Below are positions 21,314-32,800 of a DNA stretch of 64,000 nt, piece after piece. This DNA comes from Bifiguratus adelaidae. Lineage: Eukaryota; Mucoromycota; Endogonomycetes; Endogonales. The DNA lies in the NCBI GenBank assembly GCA_002261195.1, contig MVBO01000043.1, forward strand, positions 5,114-69,113, given 5' to 3'. Made by a program: the position numbers and the translations under genes. How positions within the stretch are numbered: the stretch's first letter is position 1; the number at the start of each line of letters is the position of its first letter. The notes beneath the pieces were generated by a model that made no database searches, was not told where the DNA came from, and saw only the letters and a program-made list of their open reading frames with translations.

Positions 21314-23329
21314 TCACGTTTCTACGAGGGTAAGTTTGACCTTGGCCATGTTCTTCCAAGGTCCTTCCATAAAGGTACGCAGACTATCCTCTGATTGGAC
21401 GTTGGCAACGTTTTCTATCAGAGAGGAAGGACTTGGCAACCCAGAAGCTAGGCTCTCGGAAGAGTATGATCTACGGACACCAGTAGTAGCCAGAGCCCAT
21501 GATTTGTTGAGGGTATCTTTGACGGAGGAATCTTGTTCAGCGCATGACATGAACTTCTCTTGAATCTTGTCTTTGAGACCTTGCCAATCTATGCTCCTTG
21601 GGACACGTAGGAGCACAATTGTGTCGGAACTGAGAACGATTTTGAGCTTGATGCTCTCTCGGTTGTATAGGGATGATGGTGTTGAGGGAGTGGAAGGTGT
21701 GGAATCATGCGAATGCAATGCCGAAGACTTTGAGTGACATTTGGAAGTAGTTGGGGATAAGGGGGGACTTGGAGATCCTGATTTCGGACAAGCCGGACGT
21801 TGAACGTGCCTGGAAGAAAGCGATGGCGAAGGTGAAGTGGAATTGCGGACGCGACGATGGTTGGGCTGAATTGAGAGGTAGTCGAGCTGTTCGAACATTT
21901 GAGTGAATGGATCATCATTCTTGGTGGAAATTTCAGAGTTGCGCGCCGAGGAGTCGGACGAGTGCGAGGAATCACATCGATTCCGGCTCCATCTTTGTAA
22001 CACCTCATTGTCCGAAGCGGCATCGGTACTTTGCTCCGGCGACAACATCTCCACGTGCTCTTGTGGACTGCGATGTGACGCACCGAGTGTCTTGGCACGC
22101 TTGATCCATTGAATATTTTGTGCTAAATTGGGATCAGCCTGAAATTGCGCGACAAAATTGTCAGGACTCTCGTCTCCGAAAAGGTTGGCGGTCTTTGTAA
22201 GATTAGGTTGCGACTGCGTTTTCTTCAGGCCGAAAAAATCTTGAGACTGACGCTTTGAGAGCTGATGCTCAAAGTCAAAGCTCAAGTCGAGGAAGGTGTA
22301 TGACTCCCGTCCTAGATCAGCTTTTACCTGCTCGAGTTGTTCGGAGCCTTGCCTTCGGATGGTATGAAATCTTTTGAAGAGTGGAAGATGGTCGCCATCT
22401 ACATCGTCGCCTTCCGAATGTTCGTCGGGTCCCTCGTCGTCGCTGAGCCGTACTTTGGCGGGAGCCACGAGTCGGGACCCAGGGCGATCCCTTAAATTTA
22501 ATTGGCCTATCTTCCTTACCGCACCAGCTCGCGTGCGCATGGGACTTGCCTTTTCTGGACCTCCACTGGTCGCTGACCGCGGGACTCTTTTGGAGGCCGA
22601 TCGTCCACGAAGGGCTATTCGGATAGTCTCTTGTGTTTTAGTCATAGGCATCTGAAGATTGAGCGGATCACCCAGGTTCATCGCCATCTTGTAATCCAGA
22701 TCAGACCGACGAATGCCGCAAAACTCCAAAAATGGCTGGCTGGACGCAATGAGAGTCGGGTAATTCCCCGGTTGCTGAAATAGACACCTGACGTAATGAT
22801 CTAGATGCATGCGCCGCTGCTCGCATACGGACTTGGTAATGAAAAAGGCGGTGTTGGGTCGCAATGTGGGTAAATGTAGATGGGAACAGTTACAGGAGTC
22901 GAAATCCGTGAGAGTCGATATGCTCATTGCACTTTTGAGAAACGTTCCATGGCTGTAAATGACTGGTCGGTCCAGTACAGATCGCAGAGAAGCGAGTGAG
23001 CGCATGGATGACGGATTCATGAATAGCGCAACATCATTCTGCTTGGCTCGATGGTTTTGGCGTGTCCGCGAAGAGTGCGGGCATAGTGATTGCGAAAGAG
23101 CCTCTTGTAGAGCGTCGTCCAACTGCTGGAATTCTTCGTATTGTCGAAAGATCACGTATGGCTGACGAGGAACTTCGATCTCATCGCCATTGCATGTGAT
23201 TGTTTTCTTCGCCCGAGGTTGAATGAGAACGGTGTACCACACGTGGTGATCTTTGCGCTTTTGCCAAGTAACCACTGACACCTTTTCGATCACAGGCGCA
23301 AGCTTTACTCCGGAAGAGGAGGTCTGCAT
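21314..23329 (-). CDS. PX and PB1 domain scaffold protein
   Basis: One uninterrupted frame of about 671 residues from the ATG at 23329. PX domains bind phosphoinositides; PB1 domains pair with other PB1 proteins. The PX region covers about residues 15-230: VTWQKRKDHHVWYTVLIQPR, RQPYVIFRQYEEFQQLDDAL, LHLPTLRPNTAFF, RMHLDHYVRCLF, FLEFCGIRRSD. A loop of about 80 residues is inserted between the first helix and the LPxL-like segment. A long Ser/Pro-rich middle follows, and a C-terminal PB1 domain (IKLKIVLSSDTIVLLRVPR, WQGLKDKIQEKF). The PX-then-PB1 order matches the C-terminal half of Bem1/Scd2, which organise Cdc42 polarity, but the SH3 domains of those proteins are absent. A polarity or oxidase-scaffold role is therefore only possible. 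Confidence 0.75.
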   Translation of the reverse strand: MQTSSSGVKLAPVIEKVSVVTWQKRKDHHVWYTVLIQPRAKKTITCNGDEIEVPRQPYVIFRQYEEFQQLDDALQEALSQSLCPHSSRTRQNHRAKQNDVALFMNPSSMRSLASLRSVLDRPVIYSHGTFLKSAMSISTLTDFDSCNCSHLHLPTLRPNTAFFITKSVCEQRRMHLDHYVRCLFQQPGNYPTLIASSQPFLEFCGIRRSDLDYKMAMNLGDPLNLQMPMTKTQETIRIALRGRSASKRVPRSATSGGPEKASPMRTRAGAVRKIGQLNLRDRPGSRLVAPAKVRLSDDEGPDEHSEGDDVDGDHLPLFKRFHTIRRQGSEQLEQVKADLGRESYTFLDLSFDFEHQLSKRQSQDFFGLKKTQSQPNLTKTANLFGDESPDNFVAQFQADPNLAQNIQWIKRAKTLGASHRSPQEHVEMLSPEQSTDAASDNEVLQRWSRNRCDSSHSSDSSARNSEISTKNDDPFTQMFEQLDYLSIQPNHRRVRNSTSPSPSLSSRHVQRPACPKSGSPSPPLSPTTSKCHSKSSALHSHDSTPSTPSTPSSLYNRESIKLKIVLSSDTIVLLRVPRSIDWQGLKDKIQEKFMSCAEQDSSVKDTLNKSWALATTGVRRSYSSESLASGLPSPSSLIENVANVQSEDSLRTFMEGPWKNMAKVKLTLVET

Positions 23330-23963
23330 GGTCACCAAATGCGAAACTGGACAGAACGGAGAGTGCGCGAGCAATGTGTTTCAAGAGAAAGAGGGAGAGA
23401 AGAGAAAGAGACGGGATTACTGCTTTGCACACTTAATTGTTAACGCCGACCCAGCGATTGGGTTATTCATATCCAGAAAAGGCTGAAAATAGACCAAAGG
23501 AATTCAATTGACGAAGCAACCGGGCCGAAATTGGAAATTGACAATATTGGGTCAACGCAACATTGATTACATCACGCACGGAAACTTGAATTAGGAGACG
23601 AACAGGCAATGATGATCTTCTTCCAGAACGTAGTGCACGCACTGCTTTGTTTCTTCTAAGTGATCCTCATCATTCCCTCCCCAGTTGACACCGGAATTTG
23701 TATGACCCCTTATGATAATTTGATTTACAGGAGGGAAGATACAATCTTGTGGCGCCGTGTCAACTTGGCAACTTCCAGGACGGAGGCGCGAGATTTGCTC
23801 ACAATCATCTGACTCAGGGACTAGTCTGCAGGGTGGATCTAAGCATGCGATTGGAGCAGGACATGTGAATTTCGTGAATCTTTACTATATTACACTACAA
23901 GACGACATAAGGTCTGAATGACAGGCTCTAGATTCTCTGATGAGCATGCTTACAGTTTACCAG
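23330..23963. promoter_or_regulatory. Intergenic region between PX-PB1 and U2AF genes
   Basis: About 634 bp between two minus-strand genes. It must hold the PX-PB1 promoter and the 3' end of the U2AF gene. I find no RNA gene, repeat or convincing exon. Confidence 0.45.
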
Positions 23964-24696
23964 TTATGCAGCAATTCGCTCCCTCTCTGCTTCAGAAGTC
24001 CCAGTAGCGCCAGATTTTAGTTCGCGTATCGATAATCGCTGACCTCCGTACAGTTCGCGCTTGAGTTCCTTGGACGGCAACTTGAGATGCATAAAGTTGC
24101 AAAAACCGCCGCGTGTACATTCACCCATTTCGTATTGGCGACAGCAAGCTTCACGAAAATCTGTAACTGGTGATAGCTCGACGTATAGCGGTCGTCCTAA
24201 TCACAGTGTGAGTCAACGAGTCAAATTTCGACGCGGCTGAGTTGCCACTTACCGGCATAAAACCTATTATTGAGCGCTTCGGTTGCCTTTCCAGCATCTT
24301 CCTCAAATTTGTATTGCGCGTAAACATTGCCTACTAAATGGTCTCCGACATTGTCGCAAATGACCATCTCTTCGATTTCGCCATACTTTGCGAGTTCCAT
24401 GAACATGTCTTCGAAGAAGAGATCAAAGTGTTGCTGTAGTTGTTGCGGGGTCAACTGATTGTTTGGATCGTACGCGGGGTTCTGATACAAGTTGGAAATG
24501 AGGAGGGTTTGCGAAAAGTTTGGCTTGACATGTTTCCGTGAGCATCGGTCACCATGTCGACATGCCCCGATCTTGAAGTAGAATGAACAATTGACCCTGA
24601 GAACACTTTCAGTATGCAACATTCATTATCAAAAAAGACTCTATGCACTTACTTGTCCTTCTCCGTACCATAGATACTCGCGAGATATTCAGCCAT
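23964..24696 (-). CDS. U2AF1: U2AF small subunit (U2AF35/Uaf2)
   Basis: U2AF35 recognises the AG at 3' splice sites together with the large subunit. Three exons (24653-24696, 24253-24596, 23964-24196) give about 206 residues. Order: [15 protein letters not shown]; first CCCH zinc finger [20 protein letters not shown]; the atypical RRM ([36 protein letters not shown]); second CCCH finger [20 protein letters not shown]. The C-terminus is short and lacks the RS tail of animal U2AF35, like the compact yeast form. All key Cys and His residues are present. It starts 131 bp from the divergent SF3B4 gene. Confidence 0.95.
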
Positions 24697-24827
24697 CGTG
24701 AACAAGAAGCGATCGAGCAATTCTTTCGTGTCAAAAGCGACTTTTAACAGCCCAAATAATTTAATTCATTTCGCAAGTTGCCTTTGGGTGGCAATTCTTT
24801 GAGATCCTTGCACCTTCCAGATTGTTC
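24697..24827. promoter_or_regulatory. Bidirectional promoter shared by U2AF35 and SF3B4
   Basis: Only 131 bp separate the two start codons, which face away from each other, so both 5' UTRs and both promoters must fit here. The stretch includes an AT-rich patch around 24755-24770. I could not identify a specific factor-binding site. Confidence 0.7.
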
Positions 24828-25712
24828 ATGGCACAAGAGAGGAATCAGGAAGCTACGGTGTATATCGGCAACCTAGAGGAGCGATGTACGGAAGCTCTCG
24901 TATGGGAGCTGATGCTCCAAGCTGGTCCAGTAGGTGAGACGAAGAATAAACTCTTGGTCAATTCTTCGCGAGGCTCACGCGTCCATTGGCTACAGTGAAC
25001 GTCCACTTGCCCAAGGATCGAGTAACGCAAATGCACCAAGGCTATGGCTTCTGCGAATTTGCTAGTGAGGAGGATGCTGACTATGCCATGCGCATCATGA
25101 ACCAGATCAAGCTCTATGGCAAACCCATTCGGGTTAACAAGGTAAGACGACGAAGCGGTAGGGGCAATCTCTATGTACTGAGCTTCTCTTGTCTCTGCTT
25201 AGGCCTCATCTGACAAGAAGAATATGGATGTGGGAGCGTCGCTGTTTATCGGTAATCTCGATCCAGATGTGGATGAAAAACTTCTCTACGACACATTCAG
25301 TGCCTTCGGAGTCATCGTACAAACACCAAAGGTGGCGCGCGATCCAGACACAGGAGCTTCGAAAGGATATGGCTTCGTATCATTCGACAATTTCGACTCT
25401 TCCGATGCTGCCATCGACGCAATGAACGGCCAGTATCTGATGAACAAGCAAATCACTCTGCAATATGCGTATAAAAAGGACGGCAAGGGAGAGCGGCACG
25501 GCTCGGCAGCAGAGCGTCTATTGGCCGCTCAAGCGAAAAAGAACAACACTTTACCAAATATGATGTTTGGCGGTGTGCCTCCCCCTCCACCACCGGGTAT
25601 GCCTCCAGCGGTGCCTGGCAATGTCCCGGTATATAACCCAGCTGCCGGCGGCGCATATCCACCTCCTCCTCCTCCACCATTCATGTACAATAATCCCGGG
25701 TATGGTCAATGA
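24828..25712 (+). CDS. SF3B4: Splicing factor 3B subunit 4 (SF3B4/Hsh49)
   Basis: SF3B4 is the U2 snRNP protein that contacts pre-mRNA near the branch site. Three exons (24828-24933, 24996-25141, 25203-25712) give about 253 residues. Two RRMs: the first opens [20 protein letters not shown] with RNP1 [16 protein letters not shown]; the second opens [19 protein letters not shown] with RNP1 [20 protein letters not shown]. The tail is rich in proline and glycine ([16 protein letters not shown]), as in orthologues. The interdomain motif [20 protein letters not shown] is nearly identical to the animal protein. The methyltransferase gene begins 49 bp downstream on the same strand. Confidence 0.95.
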
Positions 25713-25761
25713 TGGCCCTGTAACATTATACATAAGTGTTCATTGAATGTTTTTATGAACA

Positions 25762-26946
25762 ATGCACTATGTTCGCTTTCTCAAAAACCCGCCCCGGCAA
25801 GTAACATTGAAATGCCCATTCAGTGTTGTTTGGACCATACAAACAGATTTGGCAGATGATATATACTTGTCTCCTGTCTGGGTCGACGTCAGCGTTGTCT
25901 CCGCAATCACGAATCAAGAGTATGACGGTGTGGTCATTGGTGGTCAGACTGAAGTCCGTGAACTACTGTATCATCCCAGCACAGGCGGATATTGCAACGC
26001 AGAGCTTACGATCACAAAGAGACCACCGGATGGGTCCAACAGTATCAAGATCTTGTTCCACCCAAAGCATGACGACGCAGCTGATCACGAGAGTGACGCA
26101 TGGTTTGGAAATTATATCGGCTGCGAATCAGCGCCGTGGATTCTCCCGATATGGTCGTCGCCAATCACATTGCTTCAAGCTAGCAAGAAGCCGGACAAGG
26201 TATCAACAATCTCGCGTCTTCGTCAATGCGAGCGGCATTTAGGCAAAGGACGTGATCGATTGATTGTGACGGAGGACAGCAGCGAAAGCATAGCACGGCA
26301 TGTTTGGTAAGCTTTTCCGGTGTTCATCTCATACAGACGCTCATGAATGGCAATGACAGGGACTGTGGTGTCTATATGTGTTTCTTCTTTCAATTACTAA
26401 AGCAAGGACATAAGTTTGCTGATATTTCTTTCACTAGCCAGTCGACCGTTATTGAGCTCGGCAAGTGATCAAACAAGAATATGACTGAAGAGACTAACTA
26501 CGCAATCAGGTAGTGGAACTGGTATCGGAGGCATATGCTGTGCGCGAACGTTCGGATGTGCGACATGGCTGACGGATCTTTCCGATGCGTTGGAGCTGTT
26601 GCATCAAAACGTTGGGCAAAGTGGTCCACAAAAGGCAAGACCGCAAATTGTGGAGTTAGATTGGAACAATCCTGCAGGCGCATCAGCTTCTTTACCATCT
26701 AAGGTTGATTACATCCTCCTCTCCGATGTCCTGTACAACAGTGGCTCCCACGACATTCTCCTGGATACCCTAGACCACTTATCCAACCGCGGGACACGTG
26801 TTCTTCTCGCTTACAAGGAACGACACGAGGAAGAACAGGTAATATGGGATAAGTTGCAATCAAGGCACTGGGTTATCAGATCTGTCCATGCCATGACTCC
26901 TTGTACACTGTATCTATTGTCCAAAACGGAAAAACCACCAATGTAA
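25762..26946 (+). CDS. METTL21-type protein-lysine methyltransferase
   Basis: Three exons (25762-26306, 26360-26460, 26510-26946) give about 360 residues. The C-terminal half is a seven-beta-strand SAM methyltransferase of family 16: motif I in STVIELGSGTGIGGICC, then ATWLTDLSDALELLHQNV, and the acidic/YxLL-type post-motif VDYILLSDVLYN. This group methylates lysines on chaperones and translation factors; the target here cannot be told. The first about 170 residues, before motif I, are rich in predicted beta strand (VTLKCPFSVVWTIQTDLADD) and match no domain I know. The second intron (26461-26509) has a GC donor that lies inside the motif I coding sequence. The enzymatic class is secure, the substrate unknown. 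Confidence 0.8.
26461..26509 (+). other. GC-AG intron in the METTL21-type gene
   Basis: A 49-nt intron with donor CTCG|GCAAGT and acceptor GCAATCAG. Splicing makes the SAM-binding ELGSGTGIGG; without it the frame hits a stop at once. This is the third GC donor in the window. Confidence 0.85.
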
Positions 26947-27353
26947 TCGAACAAAAGCTTATTGAGCTTTAACGTCGTACGAGTGACATCAAACACCAAC
27001 CCAGAATGGGAATGTACCACGCGGGGCTACGCCCTATATCTCGACTAGCGTCTTGCGAGAACGACTGTTTCTTTGTGCTCGATTGGTTTTGCCTTTCGCC
27101 CCACCTCTCCATTCTTTTATCCCTCGAACGCAAAATCAATCCCTTGATCGTGTGAAGTAAAACAAATCCGTAGCACAAAGTAAGTTGTACGAGTGTCGAC
27201 GCGTTGTCTCATACGGATTCCCTTTCAGGAAAGAAAGAAAAAACTCGACTTTGGAGCAAAGTAAACAAAGTCGGCGTACAATATACTCATATCTCGACAA
27301 AACATACAAAAAATTACAAGCAGAAAGGCTATCCATACTCCAGACTATCGAAT
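26947..27353. promoter_or_regulatory. Promoter and leader region of SLM1
   Basis: About 407 bp between the METTL21-type stop and the SLM1 start, same strand. Open frames run through parts of it, including sequence in frame with SLM1, but no ATG in that frame precedes 27354. No other feature is seen. Confidence 0.45.
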
Positions 27354-29653
27354 ATGCTGGGCGATTCCAAAAGTACCTCTGGCCGATTTACTGAACATTT
27401 CGATATGTCAACCTCCAGTGAGGACACTACATCAGGAGCGCAACCGTATCAACAGCAACATTCGAGAACGAAATCGAGCACCCTTCCACGATCACAGAAA
27501 TTTCAAACGGAGAACTCGCCTGTTAGTGAGAACTCTGGCAGCGATCAGCCCCTTCGTCGAGCGCTTTCGACTGGTCATGCTCAAAGAAACGCTCCACGAT
27601 ATCAGCCTGTCCAAATATCACAAGCAATCGATCCCCTTGCCCCTAAATCAACCCACGTCTATCAAGCGTCGCGTAACGATACTTCATCACGACATCCAGT
27701 CTCGACGGTGATCCCAAACGAATCCAAACCCGCAGGTGTAGCCAATAGGAACAACCTCAATATGGGCAAATCTGAGCCACCTCCACTCTTTATACCACCT
27801 GGGAAAAGAAGCAACAACCTGGTTCGATCAACGTCTACAGTTCAGGCCCAACCCGTTGGCATTGACCCGGTGTCTGTCCTGACTGCTCGACTGGATTCAT
27901 GGAAGTCACTCATTCGAGTTTTGATCGAATATTTTGAGGAGATTGACCAAGTTGAAGCCCAAACCGGCCGTAATTACCTCAAGATTGCATGCATTATTCA
28001 GACGCCTCTCGCTGAAGGTAATGGACAATTCCTTGAGCGTGGAGGAGTACAAGACCTCTACTCTGCCTTCTCAGTCGGCACAAAGAATGTCTCCAAGGAT
28101 CATGTTGAATTTGCACAATTCATCGAAAATCGTATTTTACATGGCCTAACTCGCATGAAGAAGGACATCAAGGACAGAATTAGAGACATGACGAATGATG
28201 AATCTATCGATACATCGCGACTTTACAAGGAAATCGAGACTTCACGGAAGCGATTTTCCGACTTACAAAGACTGTGTACGCATTCTCAGGCGTATCTCGG
28301 TGCTGTCAGTGATAAGAATGATCCATGGCTCATGAATAACGGTAAGTTCTGAAATCTTTGCACGCTTACTTATCTGGGCATGTAGTCGTTACTGCGCAAG
28401 TGGAAAAGCAAATCAGGGAGGAGAATAGGTTGCAAGCGGCGATGCTCAAGCTTCAACAAGACGTCAAGAACTTTGAATGCACAATTGTAGAAAGTCTAAA
28501 GTCCATTCTTCAGACCTTCTACGATTGGCGAGCCAAAGACTTGTACAACTACAAGGAAAACGGTGCGCAGGTGTTCGGCGCACTTCAAAACCTGCAGCCT
28601 GACACAGAATGGAGGGCTTTCATCACCAAGAATCACCAGAAACTAGTAGATGAACGCGCCATGTTCCGTCCTATCGATGGAGCACATCCTTTAGCAGCTC
28701 ACCCAATGGTTCTCACCGTCAAAGCCGGCAAATTGGAGCGGCAAGGTACCGTACTCAAAGGATGGTCAGATCATTTTTACGTCCTAACACCAGGTAAGTT
28801 GAAATTTATAAGATCAATTGAGTTCTCATCTCAGTATTCTTTAGCGGGATATCTGCACGAGTTCAGGAATCCGGAAGACATTGCGGATCCAACGCTGTCG
28901 TTATTCATTCCTGGTTCTACAGTAACAATACCGCCAAAATATCAAGGCACCACGAACCATTTTGAGCTGCGCGCGAACAGCAATGGTGTCTTTGGACGGG
29001 AAAAGAGTTTCTTGTTTCGTTCCGTTGGGCAACAGGATGCCCGGGGTTGGATAGCGGTGCTTACAGAGTTTTCTCGAAGGCAATTCGGCCCTCCAAGGCA
29101 AGTTCCTTCTGGACCTCAAACGCCTACAACACCGCTTCCACCTCAAGGCGATGAAAAGACGGAGCAAGAGCAAGAATATTTTCCCCAAGCAATGTATCCA
29201 CCGCAAAATTACGAGTCTCGGAATATCGATGACCAGGAAACGCAACAGCCGCAGGTGCAGCCTGCAGCTACGGATATGTTACGAAGTGGATCCAACGACT
29301 CCCACTCTTCTGGACGCGGCAGAGTCACCTTTGCAGAAAACCCGGTCAGTCGCCTCTCAGACGAACCATTGCACGATTGCCCAGCTCCCTATAACGGCGT
29401 CGCACTTGAAGCTGAAGGCGCCAAAGATAGTCAACAGAATAGCAACGACTCCAAGGATTCTGCATATATATCCAGTGAGAATTCTGCAAACAATTCCCTC
29501 GTTCTCGGTCAAGCTTCTGCCGAGATCGTGTCTCCACAACCGCACTATGTTTATTCCCCTATTCATACCGACGCCTATGAGCCCAAGGTGACGTTGCTTA
29601 CTCAGCCATTTGTCCTGCCGAGTACAAATGAATCATCTCAAGGACTCTCGTAA
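27354..29653 (+). CDS. SLM1: Slm1/Slm2-like PH-domain TORC2 effector
   Basis: Slm1/2 bind PI(4,5)P2 at the plasma membrane and pass membrane-stress signals to TORC2-Ypk1. Three exons (27354-28341, 28386-28793, 28845-29653) give about 734 residues. The N-terminal about 180 residues are disordered. A helical F-BAR-like region follows, from VLTARLDSWKSLIRVLIEYF through RMKKDIKDRIRDMTNDE, EKQIREENRLQAAMLKLQQD and YDWRAKDLYNYKENGAQVFG. The PH domain begins AGKLERQGTVLKGWSDHFYV and continues GYLHEFRNPEDIADPTLSLF to GWIAVLTEFSRR. The Ser/Gln-rich tail includes RVTFAENP, possibly a regulatory site. The start is the first in-frame ATG. The second intron is 51 nt and free of in-frame stops. Confidence 0.9.
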
Positions 29654-29802
29654 GCTATATAGCTCCTATATCTTATATACTGTACATCCATCATATATGC
29701 GCGATCTATGCCATTACTTGCATTGCCTTTTATGGTTACCTCACTTTGTTCTTCTGACACCTTTGTCTTTCTCTCTTTGCACCGACGTCATTTCCATTGA
29801 CC

Positions 29803-32800
29803 ATGTTGGCCGCTGGTAGGGACGATGTCGCTTCCATGGCCTCCAACAGCTCTGGTCGTCGGACGAAGAATACAGGTACAGCTTCGCCCGACACAGGAAA
29901 GTCTGCCCGGCATTCGAGCCGCTATTCTATGCAGTCACGGGGAATGAGTGCCTCGGAGCTTGTCAAGCAGGCCTACTTGGCATCACAGGAAGAGGCGTTA
30001 ACATCCACCATACGACAAGCTGATGCTGGCGCTGCAGCTGCTGGTCAAGGACAGACCGCGAAAACGCAAGAGACGACAGACAAGGACAACGCTAAGGCTC
30101 GACCGACGGTCCCGACATTATTCACGCCCACAGAGCTCTCGGGGCATTATGCAAGGCATACGGTACGAGTGACCATTGTTGTCGGCGTCTTGTGCTTTAT
30201 AATGGGCAAACTTGGCTTCGTCATGCTGCCTGCTGCATTGGTCACATTAGGCGCCGTTGTGTGGGGTTTCGATCGTTTCTTTCGTATCGAGGGAAAACAT
30301 GTGGAATGGGGACATGTCAGCAGGAACATTGCCGAGGACACTATCGCAGGCCCGGCGGAGAAGGCTGAATGGTTGAACACGATCGTTGCGCAAATGTGGC
30401 CATCGCTCGATCCTTTGATCTTCTCGCCCATTCGTGATCTGTTGGAGGATGCGCTAATGGACGCATTGCGCAATTACAAAGCTCCGGTAGAATCCGCAAT
30501 TATCACAGATTTTGATCTCGGTAGTCAACCTCCGCGTATCATGAATCTTCGCATTATACCTAATCTAGCCGATGAAACCGAAGACGTCTTCTGCGGTGAG
30601 GCGAATTTCATCTGGCAGACACAACCAGCTTCCTTCAAAGACCGCAGAATGGTCACAGCACCCAACATCCTAGCCGACATCAAAATCCTCGGTACAGTCA
30701 TACCATGTCGAAGCGAAGTTGTGTCTGTGGAAGGCAGGATGAAGTTTCGAGTGAAGACGCTACCCCACGGCCCATTTTTCGAATCGGCACGAATCTCCTT
30801 TGTAAAAGCTCCGAAATTTGAGACAGCCGTGAGACCCCTCTCTCGGCGCCTCAATGTTATGCATATCCCAGTCGTCAAACACCTTATTGAGAAAGCGATC
30901 AACGATTTCTGGCTGAATTGGACGTATCCTAAGTATGTCACCGTCGATTTGCGTAGCTTCTTACGCGGAGAAGCTGAAGAAGCTGATATCCGAGCGGTTG
31001 GAGTCATCAAGGCAGATATATCACAAGCAGCGAACCTCATTTCCTTTACAAAATCAGCCGCCAGCGTCTATGCATCTGTATCAAGAGCTGATGAAGGTGT
31101 GCGTACAAGCGCATTTACGCGAACATCGAAGAACCTCGGTGATCCCGTTTGGAATGAAACGCTCTATAGGGTCGTGGACGAAAACGACGTATTGGATAAT
31201 GAACAGATAGAGGTCACGGTATGGTGCAGGATACGAGGAAATTCCGCGCCAAAACGAGTTGGAAGAGTTCTAGTACCCATCAGCAACATTGTCAGCGAGA
31301 GCAAAGGCAACAAGTTCATTATCGAGTAAGTATTTCATTGAGTTAAGTTTGGGATCACTTACTATTGTATGACTAGTGACTCGGGACCAAATTGGCATTA
31401 TTTGATGGGAGCGACGGGACCAGCGCCTCCAAGTATTTGTTTCAAGCTAAGTTATCATCCATGTATTTCGCCAGAGTCGAATCAAGGAAGCGCATCTGGC
31501 GGAAGCTCAAAAGCCGTTGCCTCTTCCAATGCGTTAGGCCCGTCCCCTCTTTCCGAGCCTGTAGCTGGCATTCTGCGCGTTGAGGTCTTGCAAGCTACCT
31601 CACTGAACATGGTGTCCCTTTACACAGCCGAAAAGTTCGATCCAGACGCTTTACCCAACCCACATGCGTCCTTGTACATTAATGATGTCTTTTCACTCAA
31701 AACTCGCGTCAAGACACGCACAAGTGCTCCCGTAAGTGCGACAAAGCAAATTGTGCTAGTACTTGAACTACTGATGGTAACACTGTCTTCTAGCATTGGC
31801 ATAGATCCATTGAACAATTCGTGCCCAACCTGAAGGAGTCTACTCTTCGAGTTCTTGTGAAGGACTCTCAACACTTTGATCATGATCCCGTGATTGGAAT
31901 GGTTTACGTTGTCTTGGCGGATGTTCTTCCCGGCTGTTCAAGTCAAGATTTGCAGCTCCGTAGGTGGTTTACGCTACGGCATGGAGTGGGCTCTGGTAAA
32001 ATCCAATTATCTATCCGATTTAAACCAGTATCAATCGCCTTGCCCAAGGAACTTATGGGATTCGGAGTTGGTACATGTGAGGTGTCTGGTGTGGTGCTTA
32101 ATCAACTCGGATCATCTGTCTTCGCCGATGTTTCGCGTATTAGGTCTAGCCTGTTCCTTAGCCCTGCTCCTGCTCGTGAACGCAAGTTGCGGAAACCTGA
32201 TGGTGTTTATCCACAAGAAGGTGTCTTGGGTTTCTCACCGGCCCGATGTGCAGACGCATTGTTTCCTGTTTATCAACGCCAACGTACCCACTTGGTCATC
32301 CGCGTTTATCGACGATCCAAGGCTCTTCGCAAGACTACCACCTTAGCAATAGGCCGCTTGCCCCTCAAGGAATTGGCGGACAGCGACGAATGGACCGACT
32401 GTGTGTTGACGCTCTATTCGGTCCATACCCGTGATGAAGAGAAGCGAGGTAGCATTTCCTCCTCGTTATACCCTTCGAACTTCGACATTGGGGACATGGA
32501 TGAAATAGCATCCATGGAGACTTACGGTTCTTTGGACGACCAAGGCATTTTCGGCCAAGCGACTTTACGTGTCCGATTTGTGCCTGGTTTCTCCTCGGTA
32601 TTCGAGACCGATTCCAAGATGAGGCGCGAATTGAAAGGTGTATTAAGCTTTGGGTCCAAACCAGCCGATCGGGGGATCAAGGATGCAAAAACCGATGAGG
32701 AAAAGGACATGCTGGGCTTTGAGAATGGAAATGGTGAAGATCGTGAAGAGGACGATGATTCAGATGAGGCCAGCAGCTACCTCTACTCCCCAAATTCGCC

